Shown here: in pieces, positions 26,208 to 37,272 of the stretch
Layout: each line of letters starts with the position of its first letter
Position numbering within the stretch: the stretch's first letter is position 1
NCBI RefSeq assembly: GCF_004348985.1
Contig: NZ_SMKW01000046.1
Location: 1 to 64,000, forward strand
Length of the DNA: 64,000 nt
Direction of reading: 5' to 3'
Source: Saccharopolyspora elongata
GTDB taxonomy: Bacteria; Actinomycetota; Actinomycetes; Mycobacteriales; Pseudonocardiaceae
Translations under genes and position numbers: made by a program
The notes under the pieces: model-generated
The model's database searches: none
Told to the model about the DNA's origin: nothing
Seen by the model: only the letters and a program-made list of their open reading frames with translations

Positions 26208-26780
26208 CTAGCCCGCGGCTTCGTCGAGCAGCTTCTGGAAGGCCGGCGTGGCCAGCAGCGCCGCGTTGGCCGGATCGTCGAGCGCCGCCCGGAACTCGGG
26301 GGTGTCGAGCACCGCCTGGAACGCCTCGTTCACGCGTTGGTTCTTCCAGATCTGCTGGACGGTGAGATCCGGGTAGGAGCTGACGAAGACGCCCGCGGGC
26401 GCCTGGTGGGCGATAAACCAGTCCTTCACGTGGGGATCGGCGATGCCGGGGAATCCTTCCGTGTGCGAGAAGACCTTCTCGAATCTCGCCCCGACGGCCG
26501 TCCTGGCGAAGTCGTCGATGTAGGTGTCCCAGGACCCGTCGAAAACACTGGCGAACATGTGCCGGGTATCGTCGTCGAAGATCACATGCCGCGCGTCGTG
26601 CAGTGTGCCGATCTCTTTCAGCGCTGCGCGACCCCCCTCCGCAGACGACCCGCTCGTCAATTCGGCGAGGTCCTTGCGCAGCGCATCCGCATGGCCCGGC
26701 TTGATCTTCGTGAAAACGGTGAACTCGCTGCACACTCCATCCGCCATACCCGGCCGCTCCGGCTGAGTCGCTTCCGTCAT
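26208..26780 (-). CDS. Protein of unknown function in the heme-peroxidase group
   Basis: 190 residues. I do not recognise a firm family. The first half (FTVFTKIKPGHADALRKDL...; MFASVFDGSWDTYIDDFA) resembles dimeric alpha/beta-barrel stress proteins, with a second similar half, so a fused pair of ferredoxin-like domains is possible. ATG 26778-26780 has AGGAGGGACTCC upstream. It is first of a same-strand series with the DyP and catalase-like genes, separated by about 150 bp each, so it may be their accessory protein. Confidence 0.65.
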   Translation of the reverse strand: MTEATQPERPGMADGVCSEFTVFTKIKPGHADALRKDLAELTSGSSAEGGRAALKEIGTLHDARHVIFDDDTRHMFASVFDGSWDTYIDDFARTAVGARFEKVFSHTEGFPGIADPHVKDWFIAHQAPAGVFVSSYPDLTVQQIWKNQRVNEAFQAVLDTPEFRAALDDPANAALLATPAFQKLLDEAAG

Positions 26781-27044
26781 CGGAGTCCCTCCTCTGTGCT
26801 CATCAGGGAGCCTGGTGCCCGCAAGCAGCCATGCGCCCTCGTGCTCCAGGCTTGGGTAGGCGTTGTGACCGAGCAAGAGCCGAAAGCCCTCCTCCCGCCT
26901 CGCTGACGAGCACCGCAGCACGACCGAGATGGCCCTGAGCGCCTCTGACCCACCGCACGCCCCGATGAGCCCCACCAGCCACACCGCCGACACCCGCACA
27001 GCTCTTGCCGACCTCTGTCCCTTGTGGACCAATGTGGGGACGGC

Positions 27045-27279
27045 CTACGGCGCCTCGGGCAGGTGGTCGAGGCGGTCGCGTTGGGCCTCGGTCAGGTGGA
27101 GCCGTTCCGCGGCGAGGTTCTCCTCCAGGTGATCGATCCGGGCGGTGCCCGGGATCGGGAGGACGACCGGCGAACGGCTGAGGAGCCAGGCCAGCGCCAC
27201 CTGCCGGATAGGGGTGCAGCGCTTCGGCCAGGAGTTCCTCGTTGCCTCCCCCGCCGTACAGGTACGCGGTGTCGATCAA
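27045..27279 (-). pseudogene. Aldo/keto reductase remnant with internal deletion and frameshift
   Basis: Reading the minus strand, LIDTAYLYGGGGNEELLAEAL (the start-of-barrel AKR motif with catalytic Tyr) is followed almost at once, in a different frame, by VALAWLLSRSPVVLPIPGTARIDHLEENLAAERLHL and a TAG stop at 27045. The roughly 150 residues normally between these motifs are missing. The gene upstream of the first motif is also not recognisable, so this is a decayed gene. Confidence 0.7.
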
Positions 27280-27686
27280 CGACGACCAAGGCGACCAGGA
27301 GGACCGGCACGACGAGGGGAACGCCTCCGACCGTGGCCTTGAGCGGATTCCAGCTCCTGCCCCGGCCTGTTGTCCTGCTCGTCGCGAATTCTGCGGATGT
27401 GCTCCTCGTTGAGATCCTTCTGAGAGTTGCGCGGAAAACGGCGCGACCGACCAATCGATTTCCGGGCGGCGGCGAATCCGGGAGCCGATCGACCGGACAG
27501 GAGCTTGGAATTCCTCCGGTGGCCGCATTTTCCTTGCAGCGCGGTCGAAATCGGCTTTGTTCGGCGGATCGGGCCGACCTCGACTCGCGTCCCGCGGGCG
27601 ATTTCCATGTAGCGTAGGACGCACGAAGTGGACCCAAAAGACCTGATTCGGCACAACAGTGTTGCGCAAGACGAAAGAAGGACGCC
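27280..27686. other. Stretch without an intact gene
   Basis: No complete gene is apparent. The minus strand can encode a hydrophobic run (GGVPLVVPVLLVALVVVD, near 27282-27340) without a convincing start, and a nearby hydrophilic frame; either may be gene debris. A TAGCGT box occurs at 27611, upstream of the truncated LysR gene. Confidence 0.4.
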
Positions 27687-28205
27687 GTGGATCTGCCGGA
27701 GCTCGACGATCTGCAGTTCTGCGACGGTGTCGCCCGCTCGGAGACCCTGACCCAGGCGGCGCGGCAGTGGGGCGTGCCGCGCATCGTGTGCGCCGCCCCG
27801 AAGTACCTCGCGAACCGGAACCCGCCGCGGTCGATCCACGAGCTCCTTGAGCACGACTGCATCGTGATCCGGGAGAACGATTCCGACTACGCCGTCTGGA
27901 GATTCGGCACCGAATCGGAGGAGACCGCGGTGAAGGTCCCCGGTTCCATGGTCAGCAACGACGGCGACGTCGCGACGCAGTGGTGCGTGGAAGGCCACGG
28001 GCTGCTCATGCGCTCCCGGTGGCACGTCGCCCCGATGCTGCGCACCGGCGCGCTGGTCCAGCTGCTCGGCGACCTCCCCACCCCCAGCGCGAACATCTAC
28101 GCCGTCCACGACTCCGCCCAGAACCTGACCCGGCGCGCGAAGCTCGCGATCGACCACATCACCGAGGGCCTCACCGGGCGCCTGGATATCCCTGCGGGGC
28201 AATGA
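27687..28205 (+). pseudogene. LysR-type regulator with internal deletion
   Basis: 172 residues in one open frame, against about 300 for the family. The first 30 (LPELDDLQFCDGVARSETLTQAARQWGV) are the start of a LysR helix-turn-helix; the sequence then jumps to the second half of the effector domain (APKYLANRNPPRSIHELLEHDCIVIRE ... WCVEGHGLLMRSRW). The rest of the DNA-binding domain and half of the effector domain are missing in frame. It has a GTG start with GAAGGA. It may be non-functional or an effector-domain peptide. ATGA overlap with the next frame. Confidence 0.7.
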
Positions 28206-28252
28206 CTTTCGCGCTCCCTTTCCATAACGTCCGCCCGAGCCGAGGAGACATC

Positions 28253-29386
28253 GTGAGCACTGGCGAACCCGAGCTGGTCGACCGCACCAGCCGCCGCTAC
28301 CCGATCGACGAGCCGCGCTGGTGCGGCGACGACGGATCTCCCCTGCTGATCGAGCCGCTGCCCGGCATCACCCGCGAGCGCATCGACTTGGGCGTGCGCT
28401 CGCAATGGCGCTACGCCGCCGCGCTCGCGCTGCCCGACACCCCGGCGGTCAGCCTCGGCGAGGGGCTGACCCCGTTGCTGCACCGCCGGCTGGCGGGGCT
28501 CGACGTCGCGGTCAAGGCCGAATCGGCCAACCCGACGGCCAGCTTCAAGGACCGCGGCACCTCGGTGATGATCAGCACCCTGCGCGCGCAGGGCGTCTCC
28601 GCGGTGCTGGAGGACTCCAGCGGCAACGGCGGCTCGTCGGTCGCCGCCTACTGCGCGGCGGCGGGGATCGACGCGCAGATCCTCGCCCCCGAGGCGACCT
28701 CCCCGGCCAAGATCCTGCAGAGCCGGATCCACGGCGCGTCGGTCGAACTCGTGCCCGGCAGCAGGCAGGACACCGCCGACGAGGCGCTCCGCCGGTCGGC
28801 CGGACGCTTCTACGCCAGTCACAACTGGCACCCCCACTTCCTCGACGGCATCAAGCTCATCGCCTACGAGATCTGGGAGGACCTCGGTTTCACCGCCCCG
28901 TCCGCGGTGGTCGTCCCGGCCGGTGCCGGGAGCCTCGTGCTGGGATGCGCCGCGGGCTTCGGCGAGCTGCACCGGGCAGGCGAGATCGACCGGATCCCAC
29001 GCTTGCTGGTCAGCCAGCCGGAGCGGTGCAGCCCGCTGGTGCGGGCGTTCGACTCCGGTGCGGACGGCGTCGAACCGGCCGAATGGGCCCCAACGCTCGC
29101 CGAGGGCACCTCCATCGCACACCCCGTGCGCGACCAGGAGGTGCTGCGCGCGATCCGCGCCAGCGGAGGCGCGATGACCGCGGTGCCCGAGGAAGAACTG
29201 CGCCCGGCGACGCTGGCCCTGGCGAAGACAGGTCTCTACGCCGAGCCCACGAGCGCCCAGGTGGTGCCCGCCCTCGAACGGTTCGTGCGCGACGGCCACC
29301 TCACCGGCGACGACGTCGTCGTAGCGGTGCTGACCGGCTCGGGTCTCAAGGCGAGCACCGCGATGGCCCGGCTGCTGGAATACTGA
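28253..29386 (+). CDS. Threonine synthase-like PLP enzyme
   Basis: 377-residue fold-type II PLP enzyme. PLP lysine in SANPTASFKDRG, phosphate-binding SSGNGGSSVAAY, and a late GTGxG-like VLTGSGLK. Resembles threonine synthases and related beta-replacing enzymes, though a house-keeping thrC role is uncertain given the isolated setting. GTG 28253 follows GAGGAGACATC and a TAACGT -10 lies just upstream (28224-28229); an ATG at 28202 overlapping the LysR stop is the alternative. Reaction unproven. Confidence 0.72.
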   Translation: MSTGEPELVDRTSRRYPIDEPRWCGDDGSPLLIEPLPGITRERIDLGVRSQWRYAAALALPDTPAVSLGEGLTPLLHRRLAGLDVAVKAESANPTASFKDRGTSVMISTLRAQGVSAVLEDSSGNGGSSVAAYCAAAGIDAQILAPEATSPAKILQSRIHGASVELVPGSRQDTADEALRRSAGRFYASHNWHPHFLDGIKLIAYEIWEDLGFTAPSAVVVPAGAGSLVLGCAAGFGELHRAGEIDRIPRLLVSQPERCSPLVRAFDSGADGVEPAEWAPTLAEGTSIAHPVRDQEVLRAIRASGGAMTAVPEEELRPATLALAKTGLYAEPTSAQVVPALERFVRDGHLTGDDVVVAVLTGSGLKASTAMARLLEY

Positions 29387-29540
29387 CGCCGTTCGCGGGA
29401 AGACGGTCATCCCGCCGTCAAGGTCCGCCCGCCACCTGTAGGGATCGCGTCAAGAGCCCGTCCGGGAGCCGCCCGGCGAGCTTCACTGAACGGGTCACCG
29501 CCGATGGAAGACGGTGCTCATCAGGTCCGGGGGCGTCTTG

Positions 29541-30053
29541 ATGGTCGTGTTCCGGCGTGGCCTGGTTCGCCGGTCGGTGGCCGGGCCCGCGACATCATCC
29601 GCGGTCGGTTTCTTCGCGGTCGTGGCGGGGATGGTGCCGACGGCCGTGGCGGTCTGGTGGTCGGGCGGGCAGGTGGCCGGGTTGGTCGTGCTGTGCCTCG
29701 TGGCCGGCGGCTACGGCTTCGCCGTCCGCAACGCCACCGGCGCGCTGGTCACCGCGGTGCTGGGCTGGATGTTGTTCAACGGCTTCGTCGTGCACTCCCA
29801 CGGCGACCTCGGCTGGAACGGCTCCGGCGACACCGTTCGACTGGCCGCGCTGACGGGTGCGGCGCTGCTCGGCGCGCTCCTCGGCAATGTCCGGGCCACC
29901 CGCCTTGAGCGGCCGGTGGTCGTGGAGACCACCCCGGCCCCCAGAGTCGAGCAGCCTGCGGGCGACCGACAGCCGAGGGAGGAACTCGCGAAGAGCGCTT
30001 CCTCACCCGAGGTCGCGGTTCCACCGGCGCGGGCGTCTCGGCCCGTGGCGTGA
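29541..30053 (+). CDS. Small membrane protein with a DUF4118-like segment
   Basis: 170 residues: three to four hydrophobic helices (VGFFAVVAGMVPTAVAVWW; GLVVLCLVAGGYGF; ALVTAVLGWMLFNGFVV) and a Pro-rich cytoplasmic tail. The NGFVVHSHGDLGWNGSGDTVRLAAL part resembles the DUF4118 sensor region of KdpD. It ends just before kdpD, so it may extend or modulate that sensor. ATG 29541 chosen over an upstream GTG because of the GGGGG site. Confidence 0.62.
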   Translation: MVVFRRGLVRRSVAGPATSSAVGFFAVVAGMVPTAVAVWWSGGQVAGLVVLCLVAGGYGFAVRNATGALVTAVLGWMLFNGFVVHSHGDLGWNGSGDTVRLAALTGAALLGALLGNVRATRLERPVVVETTPAPRVEQPAGDRQPREELAKSASSPEVAVPPARASRPVA

Positions 30054-30130
30054 GCCGGAAACGGGTGCGCACACTGGTCGTGAGCACCCCGAACGGCTGT
30101 GCGCCGATCCGAGCCGTGGAGGTGGGGCGG

Positions 30131-32719
<2,589 letters not shown>

Positions 32720-32737
32720 CCCGGGCTCGGGACCGCG

Positions 32738-33484
32738 TCAGGACGCAGCGGGTCCGGTTCGGTCGACCACGAGGGCGATCGGCGTTTCGCCGCAGCGCCT
32801 GAGCACCACGCCGTTCTCGGCGCGCGGGGTCGCGCCTGCGTTCCACCACGCCGGCACGTCCAGTTCGCGGGCGAGCGCGCCCGTCGCCTGCCCGACGTTG
32901 TTGGAGACGATGAACCTTCCCTGGGAGTTGACCAGCGCGGCTCGGCCGCGGAGTTCGCGCAGGTGCGGGAACACCGCGCGCTCGAAGTCCTTCACGAACA
33001 CGTCCGCGCCGACGACTCCGGCGAAGCCCTGCCGGACGTTCAGCGGCACGGTGAAGGTCAGTGCGTACTCGTCGCTGCACAGGTAGTCGACGTAAGGGCC
33101 GGTGATGTGGCGCTGCGCGGTGTCGCGCGGGATGGTGAACCAGGGCTGCCGCGTGTAGTCCAGGAAGTGCTCGCTGGCCGGGTCCAGGCTGATGAGGAGC
33201 TGTGCGGGCTCCTCGCCCGGCGTCAGGGTCCACCACTGGAAGCCCAGTTCCTGGTCGACCAGCAGGTTCGGCGCGGTGATGAAACCCGCTCCGTTCACCA
33301 GCTCGCCGAGGGCGCCGACCACCTCCGGCCGCAGCCGGGCCAGGTCGCGGGCCCGTAACGAATCCTCGGCGAGCAGGGTTTCGGCACCGCTGCGGATCGT
33401 TGCCAAGCGCGCGAAGACGTCCTCCACCAGCGTCGAAACGTGGTCGATGACCTCGTCTCCGACCAGTGTGCGCGTGTCCTTCAC
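32738..33484 (-). CDS. Cache-domain protein, probable sensor
   Basis: 248 residues without a clear signal peptide or membrane helix. The central part (about 80-215) reads like a dCache/PDC sensor domain (QWWTLTPGEEPAQLLISLDPASEHFLDYTRQPWFTIPRDTAQRHITGPYVDYL; TVPLNVRQGFAGVVGADVFVKDFE), where the motif Y-(R)-PW usually marks amine or amino-acid binding. Co-directional with the GntR gene upstream and next to a polyamine-type transporter module, so it may sense the amine that module imports. No output domain is present, so its mode of action is open. Confidence 0.68.
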   Translation of the reverse strand: MKDTRTLVGDEVIDHVSTLVEDVFARLATIRSGAETLLAEDSLRARDLARLRPEVVGALGELVNGAGFITAPNLLVDQELGFQWWTLTPGEEPAQLLISLDPASEHFLDYTRQPWFTIPRDTAQRHITGPYVDYLCSDEYALTFTVPLNVRQGFAGVVGADVFVKDFERAVFPHLRELRGRAALVNSQGRFIVSNNVGQATGALARELDVPAWWNAGATPRAENGVVLRRCGETPIALVVDRTGPAAS

Positions 33485-33625
33485 GTTGCGACCACCTCAT
33501 GCACGTGCCGATTGCGTCGCCGGCTGCCGATGTTGGGGTTGGGACAGAGTAGCGGCATGCCGCTCGCCGGTGCGCCCATTGCGCCAGGCCGTTTCGCGGC
33601 GCATGTGCCGGGTGCCCGGAATGCA

Positions 33626-34369
33626 CTACTGCCGGGTCAGCTCCAGGTGGACTTCGGCCGCCCGATCCACGGCCGCGAGGATGTGCTTCTCCGTGAGCGT
33701 TCTGGCCAGTGGGCCATCGGCGCGCGCTATCGCCTCCGCGATCGCGCGGTGCTCGGAGTGGGAGCGGTCGGCTCCCCCGCCACATCCGGCCGACAGCCAC
33801 AGCACCGCGCCGAGCTCGCCCTGCAGCTGGACCTCCTGCTGGGTCAGCCTGCTCGACTGGGCCGCGGCGGCGACTTCGAGGTGGAACTGCCGCTCCGCGC
33901 GGGCGGTGCCGTTCCCGCTGGTCCCGCGCACGTCGTCGGCGGCCTGCTCGAGCCGTTCGAGGTCCTCCGGCGAGCTGCGCTCGGCCGCGAGGCGGGCGGC
34001 CGCCCCGGCGATGGCCGCGTAGTGGTCGCCGAGGTCGCGCAGCTCGCCGAGGCTCACCTCGCGCAGCCGCTCGCGCCAGAACTCGCCGCCGTGGTCGCGC
34101 GGGGCCCGCACGAAGCTGCCGCCGCTGCGCCCGCGCCGGGTCTCCACCAGCCCCTGCTGCCGCAGGGCCATGAGCGCTTCGCGGATGGTGACCGTCGAGA
34201 CCCCGAGCTGGCCGGCCAGCTCCGCTTCGCTCGGCAGCTGCTCCTCGTCGGCGAGCAGACCCAGCGTGATGGCGTCGACCAGCCGCCTGGTCACCGCCTC
34301 CACGCGGCCGGTCTGGTCCAGCGGCGCGAACATCGCTGATCGCGCGCGATGCGGCACCCGTTCGCCCAT
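33626..34369 (-). CDS. GntR/FadR-type regulator of the amine module
   Basis: 247 residues: winged helix (AVTRRLVDAITLGLLADEEQLPSEAELAGQLGVSTVTIREALMALRQQGLVETRRGRSGG) and FCD helical effector domain (RAERQFHLEVAAAAQSSRL). Divergent from the aldehyde dehydrogenase/ABC operon; an operator ACATAT-N6-ATATGT overlaps that operon's promoter. Likely represses it until an amine or its breakdown product appears. A second Met about 12 codons in is an alternative start. Confidence 0.83.
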   Translation of the reverse strand: MGERVPHRARSAMFAPLDQTGRVEAVTRRLVDAITLGLLADEEQLPSEAELAGQLGVSTVTIREALMALRQQGLVETRRGRSGGSFVRAPRDHGGEFWRERLREVSLGELRDLGDHYAAIAGAAARLAAERSSPEDLERLEQAADDVRGTSGNGTARAERQFHLEVAAAAQSSRLTQQEVQLQGELGAVLWLSAGCGGGADRSHSEHRAIAEAIARADGPLARTLTEKHILAAVDRAAEVHLELTRQ

Positions 34370-34389
34370 GCGCTTCCCCGGCTCCTCTC

Positions 34390-34449
34390 GGTCCTACGGG
34401 ACCAATCTTGCCGGAAACTCTTGTTCTATTACATATGGTCTTATATGTT
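34390..34449 (+). promoter_or_regulatory. Promoter and operators of the aldehyde dehydrogenase/ABC operon
   Basis: -35 TTGTTC (34421-34426), 17-nt spacer, -10 TATGTT (34444-34449), in an AT-rich island. The palindrome ACATAT-GGTCTT-ATATGT (34431-34448) covers the spacer and -10, a typical repressor position. A second palindrome GGTCC-TACG-GGACC (34390-34403) lies upstream. The divergent GntR gene is the obvious candidate binder. Confidence 0.65.
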
Positions 34450-34496
34450 TTCGTCCCACCGAGCCCCCCTGCCCCTCTTGACTAGGGAGCTATCCA

Positions 34497-35915
34497 GTGG
34501 AGCTCAAGCACTTCGTGGGCGGCGAGTACACCGAACCCCGCGCGGACCGGGTGGCCGAGATCATCGATCCGGTCACCGGCCGGCCCTACTGCACCGCGCC
34601 CGTCGCCGGCGCCCAGGACGTGGACCACGCGATGCGGACCGCGTCGGCGGCGTTCCGGAAGTGGCGCGACACCACCCCCGCCGAACGCCAGCTCGCGCTG
34701 ACCCGCATCGCCGACGCGATCGAGGCCCGCGCCGACGAGATCGTGCGCGTCGAATCCGCCGACACCGGCAAGCCCCTCGCGCTCACACACGCCGAGGAAA
34801 TCCCGATGGTGCTCGACCAGGTGCGCTTCTTCGCCGGCGCGGCCCGGGTGCTCGAAGGCAAGGCCGCGGGCGAGTACCTGGCCGGGCACACCTCCTACGT
34901 TCGCCGCGAACCCGTCGGCGTGTGCGCGCAGGTGACGCCGTGGAACTACCCGCTGCTGATGGCGATCTGGAAGATCGCGCCCGCGCTGGCCGCCGGCAAC
35001 ACCGTGGTCCTCAAACCCGCCGATACCACCCCGGCGTCGACGCTGCTGCTGGCCGAGATCTGCGCCGAATTCCTGCCGCCGGGCGTGTTCAACGTGCTCT
35101 GCGGCGACCGCGACACCGGCCGCGAGCTCGTGACGCACCCGATCCCGGCGATGGCCTCGATCACCGGCTCGGTGCGCGCCGGCATCGAGGTCGCCGGGGC
35201 CGCGGCCACCGACCTCAAGCGCGTGCACCTGGAACTCGGCGGCAAGGCGCCGGTGCTGGTCTTCGCCGACGCCGATCTCGCCGCCGCCGCGGAAGGCATC
35301 GCTGCCGCCGGGTTCTTCAACGCCGGGCAGGACTGCACCGCCGCCACCAGGGTGCTGGTGCACGAATCGGTGCACGACGAGTTCGTCGCCGCGCTCGTCG
35401 AGCAGGCCGGCGCGACCCGGACCGGCAAGCCCGATGACGACGATGCGGCCTACGGCCCGCTGAACAACGCCACCCAGCTGCAACGGGTATCCGGTTTCGT
35501 CGAGCGACTGCCCGACCACGCTGTCGTCCGCAGCGGCGGGAAGCGCGTCGGCGACCAGGGCTACTTCTTCGACCCGACCGTGATCTCCGATGTGCGCCAG
35601 GACGACGAGATCGTGCAGAACGAGGTCTTCGGCCCGGTGATCACCGTGCAGCGCTTCGCCGACGAGGACGAAGCGCTGGCCAACGCCAACGGCGTCGACT
35701 ACGCCCTCGCCTCCTCGGTGTGGACCGCCGACCACGGGCGCGCCATGCGGGTTTCCCGCGAGCTGGACTTCGGCTGCGTGTGGATCAACACCCACATCCC
35801 GCTGGTGGCCGAGATGCCGCACGGCGGCTTCAAGAAATCGGGCTACGGCAAGGACCTCTCGCTGTACGGCATGGAGGACTACACGCGCATCAAGCACGTC
35901 ATGAGCGCTTTCTAG
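34497..35915 (+). CDS. Aminoaldehyde (gamma-aminobutyraldehyde-type) dehydrogenase
   Basis: 472-residue NAD-dependent aldehyde dehydrogenase. Cofactor site TPWNYPLLMAIWK, catalytic Glu in LELGGKAP, catalytic Cys in GQDCTA, and the C-terminal GGFKKSGYGKDLSLYGMEDYTRIKH. It resembles PatD/PuuC-like enzymes acting on aminobutyraldehyde, betaine aldehyde or related compounds. It leads a polyamine-type ABC operon, so amine catabolism is likely. GTG 34497 with GGGAG upstream. Confidence 0.85.
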   Translation: MELKHFVGGEYTEPRADRVAEIIDPVTGRPYCTAPVAGAQDVDHAMRTASAAFRKWRDTTPAERQLALTRIADAIEARADEIVRVESADTGKPLALTHAEEIPMVLDQVRFFAGAARVLEGKAAGEYLAGHTSYVRREPVGVCAQVTPWNYPLLMAIWKIAPALAAGNTVVLKPADTTPASTLLLAEICAEFLPPGVFNVLCGDRDTGRELVTHPIPAMASITGSVRAGIEVAGAAATDLKRVHLELGGKAPVLVFADADLAAAAEGIAAAGFFNAGQDCTAATRVLVHESVHDEFVAALVEQAGATRTGKPDDDDAAYGPLNNATQLQRVSGFVERLPDHAVVRSGGKRVGDQGYFFDPTVISDVRQDDEIVQNEVFGPVITVQRFADEDEALANANGVDYALASSVWTADHGRAMRVSRELDFGCVWINTHIPLVAEMPHGGFKKSGYGKDLSLYGMEDYTRIKHVMSAF

Positions 35916-36010
35916 AGCAGAAACGCTGTTTCCACACTCGTTTTGTGGCAGTGCGGGTAGCGGCCCCCCGCGGGAGTTGCGGCCGCTGCCTCACCCGGGT
36001 GGGTGTCGGT

Positions 36011-36128
36011 CCCGCAATTTCAATGGAAATCGAAGGTCCGATTTCCATTGAAATTGCGGGAGTTGTCCACACCCTCCGGCGTGTCGTGGCCCGACACGCC
36101 GGAGGACCGCAACTTCCATTGAAATTGC
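36011..36128. repeat. AT-rich inverted repeat element between aldDH and potA
   Basis: Three structures in tandem. First, perfect 22-bp arms 36011-36032/36039-36060 with a 6-nt loop, each arm holding ATTTC-N4-GAAAT (N4 = AATG or CATT). Second, perfect 14-bp arms 36073-36086/36092-36105 (CCTCCGGCGTGTCG). Third, a near-palindrome GCAACTTCCATTGAAATTGC (36109-36128). The element is much more AT-rich than its surroundings. A twin of the first structure lies at 39476. Confidence 0.75.
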
Positions 36129-36154
36129 AGCCGGTACGGCAGGAAAGGCAGACG

Positions 36155-37246
36155 ATGTCGCCGAATTCAACTTCACCGCTGGTCGGCAGTCCGCCGGCCG
36201 CGGCGGCGAGCGGGGCGGAGCCCGCCGTGCGACTGCGCGATCTGCGCAAGTCCTTCGGCCAGGTGCACGCCGTCGACGGGGTCGACCTCGACATCGCCGG
36301 CGGGGAGTTCTTCTCCATGCTCGGGCCGTCGGGATCGGGCAAGACGACGGTGCTGCGCATGATCGCCGGATTCCAGCTGCCCACCAGCGGCACCGTGGAA
36401 CTCGACGGCCGGGACGTCAGCCGGGCGGCACCGTTCCAACGCGACGTCAACACGGTCTTCCAGGACTACGCCCTGTTCCCGCACATGACCGTGCTGGGCA
36501 ACGTGGAGTACGGGCTGCGGGTCAAGCGGGTGCCGAAGGCGGAGCGCCGCGAGCGCGCCCTGCAGGCGCTGCGCAGCGTGCGGCTGGGCGAGCACGGGGA
36601 CCGCAAGCCCTCGCAGCTCTCCGGCGGCCAGCGCCAACGCGTGGCGCTGGCACGAGCGCTGGTCAACCGGCCCAAGGTGCTGCTGCTGGACGAACCGCTG
36701 GGCGCGCTGGACCTCAAGCTCCGCCAGGAGATGCAGTTGGAGCTCAAGCAGATCCAGCGCGAGGTGGGCATCACGTTCATCTTCGTCACCCACGACCAGG
36801 ACGAAGCGCTGACGATGAGCGACCGCATCGCGGTGTTCAACCAGGGCCGCATCGAGCAGGTCGGCACCCCGGCGGACGTCTACGAACGGCCCGCCAGCCC
36901 GTTCGTCGCCGGATTCGTCGGCACCTCGAACCTGCTCAGCGGTTCCAGCGCGGAAGCGGTCATCGGCAGGACGGGCGTCTACAGCATCCGGCCCGAGAAG
37001 ATCCGCATCGACGCCGACCTCGACCGCGGCACGGCACTGGGCGAAACCAGCGCCGCCGGCACGGTGACCGACGCCGTCTACGCCGGTGCGTCGGTGCGCT
37101 ACGAGGTGTCGCTGGACGCGGGCGCGCGGCTTTCCGTGGTGCGCCCCAACTCCGGCACCGCCGACCTCGACCACCCCGCGGGCAGCAAGGTCCGCCTCGT
37201 CTGGCGCGACGAGCACAGTTTCCAACTCACCGAAGCCGATCGCTGA
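36155..37246 (+). CDS. potA: Polyamine-type ABC transporter, ATP-binding subunit
   Basis: 363-residue ATPase: Walker A GPSGSGKTT, Q-loop FQDYALFPH, signature LSGGQRQRVALARAL, Walker B LLLDEPLGALD, H-loop THDQDEA, and a C-terminal TOBE domain. Typical of PotA/spermidine-putrescine or related MOI-family importers. ATG 36155 has AGGAAAGG upstream; the frame is also open further 5' but that part overlaps aldDH. Powers the permeases at 38.6 and 39.6 kb. Confidence 0.85.
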   Translation: MSPNSTSPLVGSPPAAAASGAEPAVRLRDLRKSFGQVHAVDGVDLDIAGGEFFSMLGPSGSGKTTVLRMIAGFQLPTSGTVELDGRDVSRAAPFQRDVNTVFQDYALFPHMTVLGNVEYGLRVKRVPKAERRERALQALRSVRLGEHGDRKPSQLSGGQRQRVALARALVNRPKVLLLDEPLGALDLKLRQEMQLELKQIQREVGITFIFVTHDQDEALTMSDRIAVFNQGRIEQVGTPADVYERPASPFVAGFVGTSNLLSGSSAEAVIGRTGVYSIRPEKIRIDADLDRGTALGETSAAGTVTDAVYAGASVRYEVSLDAGARLSVVRPNSGTADLDHPAGSKVRLVWRDEHSFQLTEADR

Positions 37247-37272
37247 TCCCTCCGAGGAACAGGAGAAACCCG

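Noticed and set aside
26784-27044. Possible small gene between the peroxidase group and the aldo/keto reductase remnant
   Set aside because: No frame with a ribosome site, motif or conserved composition was found.
30050-30130. Start of kdpD at GTG 30050 overlapping the previous stop
   Set aside because: The first 27 residues do not resemble KdpD, whereas ATG 30131 has GGAGG upstream and gives the usual N-terminus; kept as alternative.
35991-36060. AT-rich hairpins as remnants of an insertion sequence end
   Set aside because: No transposase or target-site duplication is visible at either copy; a REP-like or regulatory role fits better.
36011-36128. CRISPR-like repeat array
   Set aside because: The units are inverted repeats around hairpins, not direct repeats with unique spacers, and no cas genes are present.
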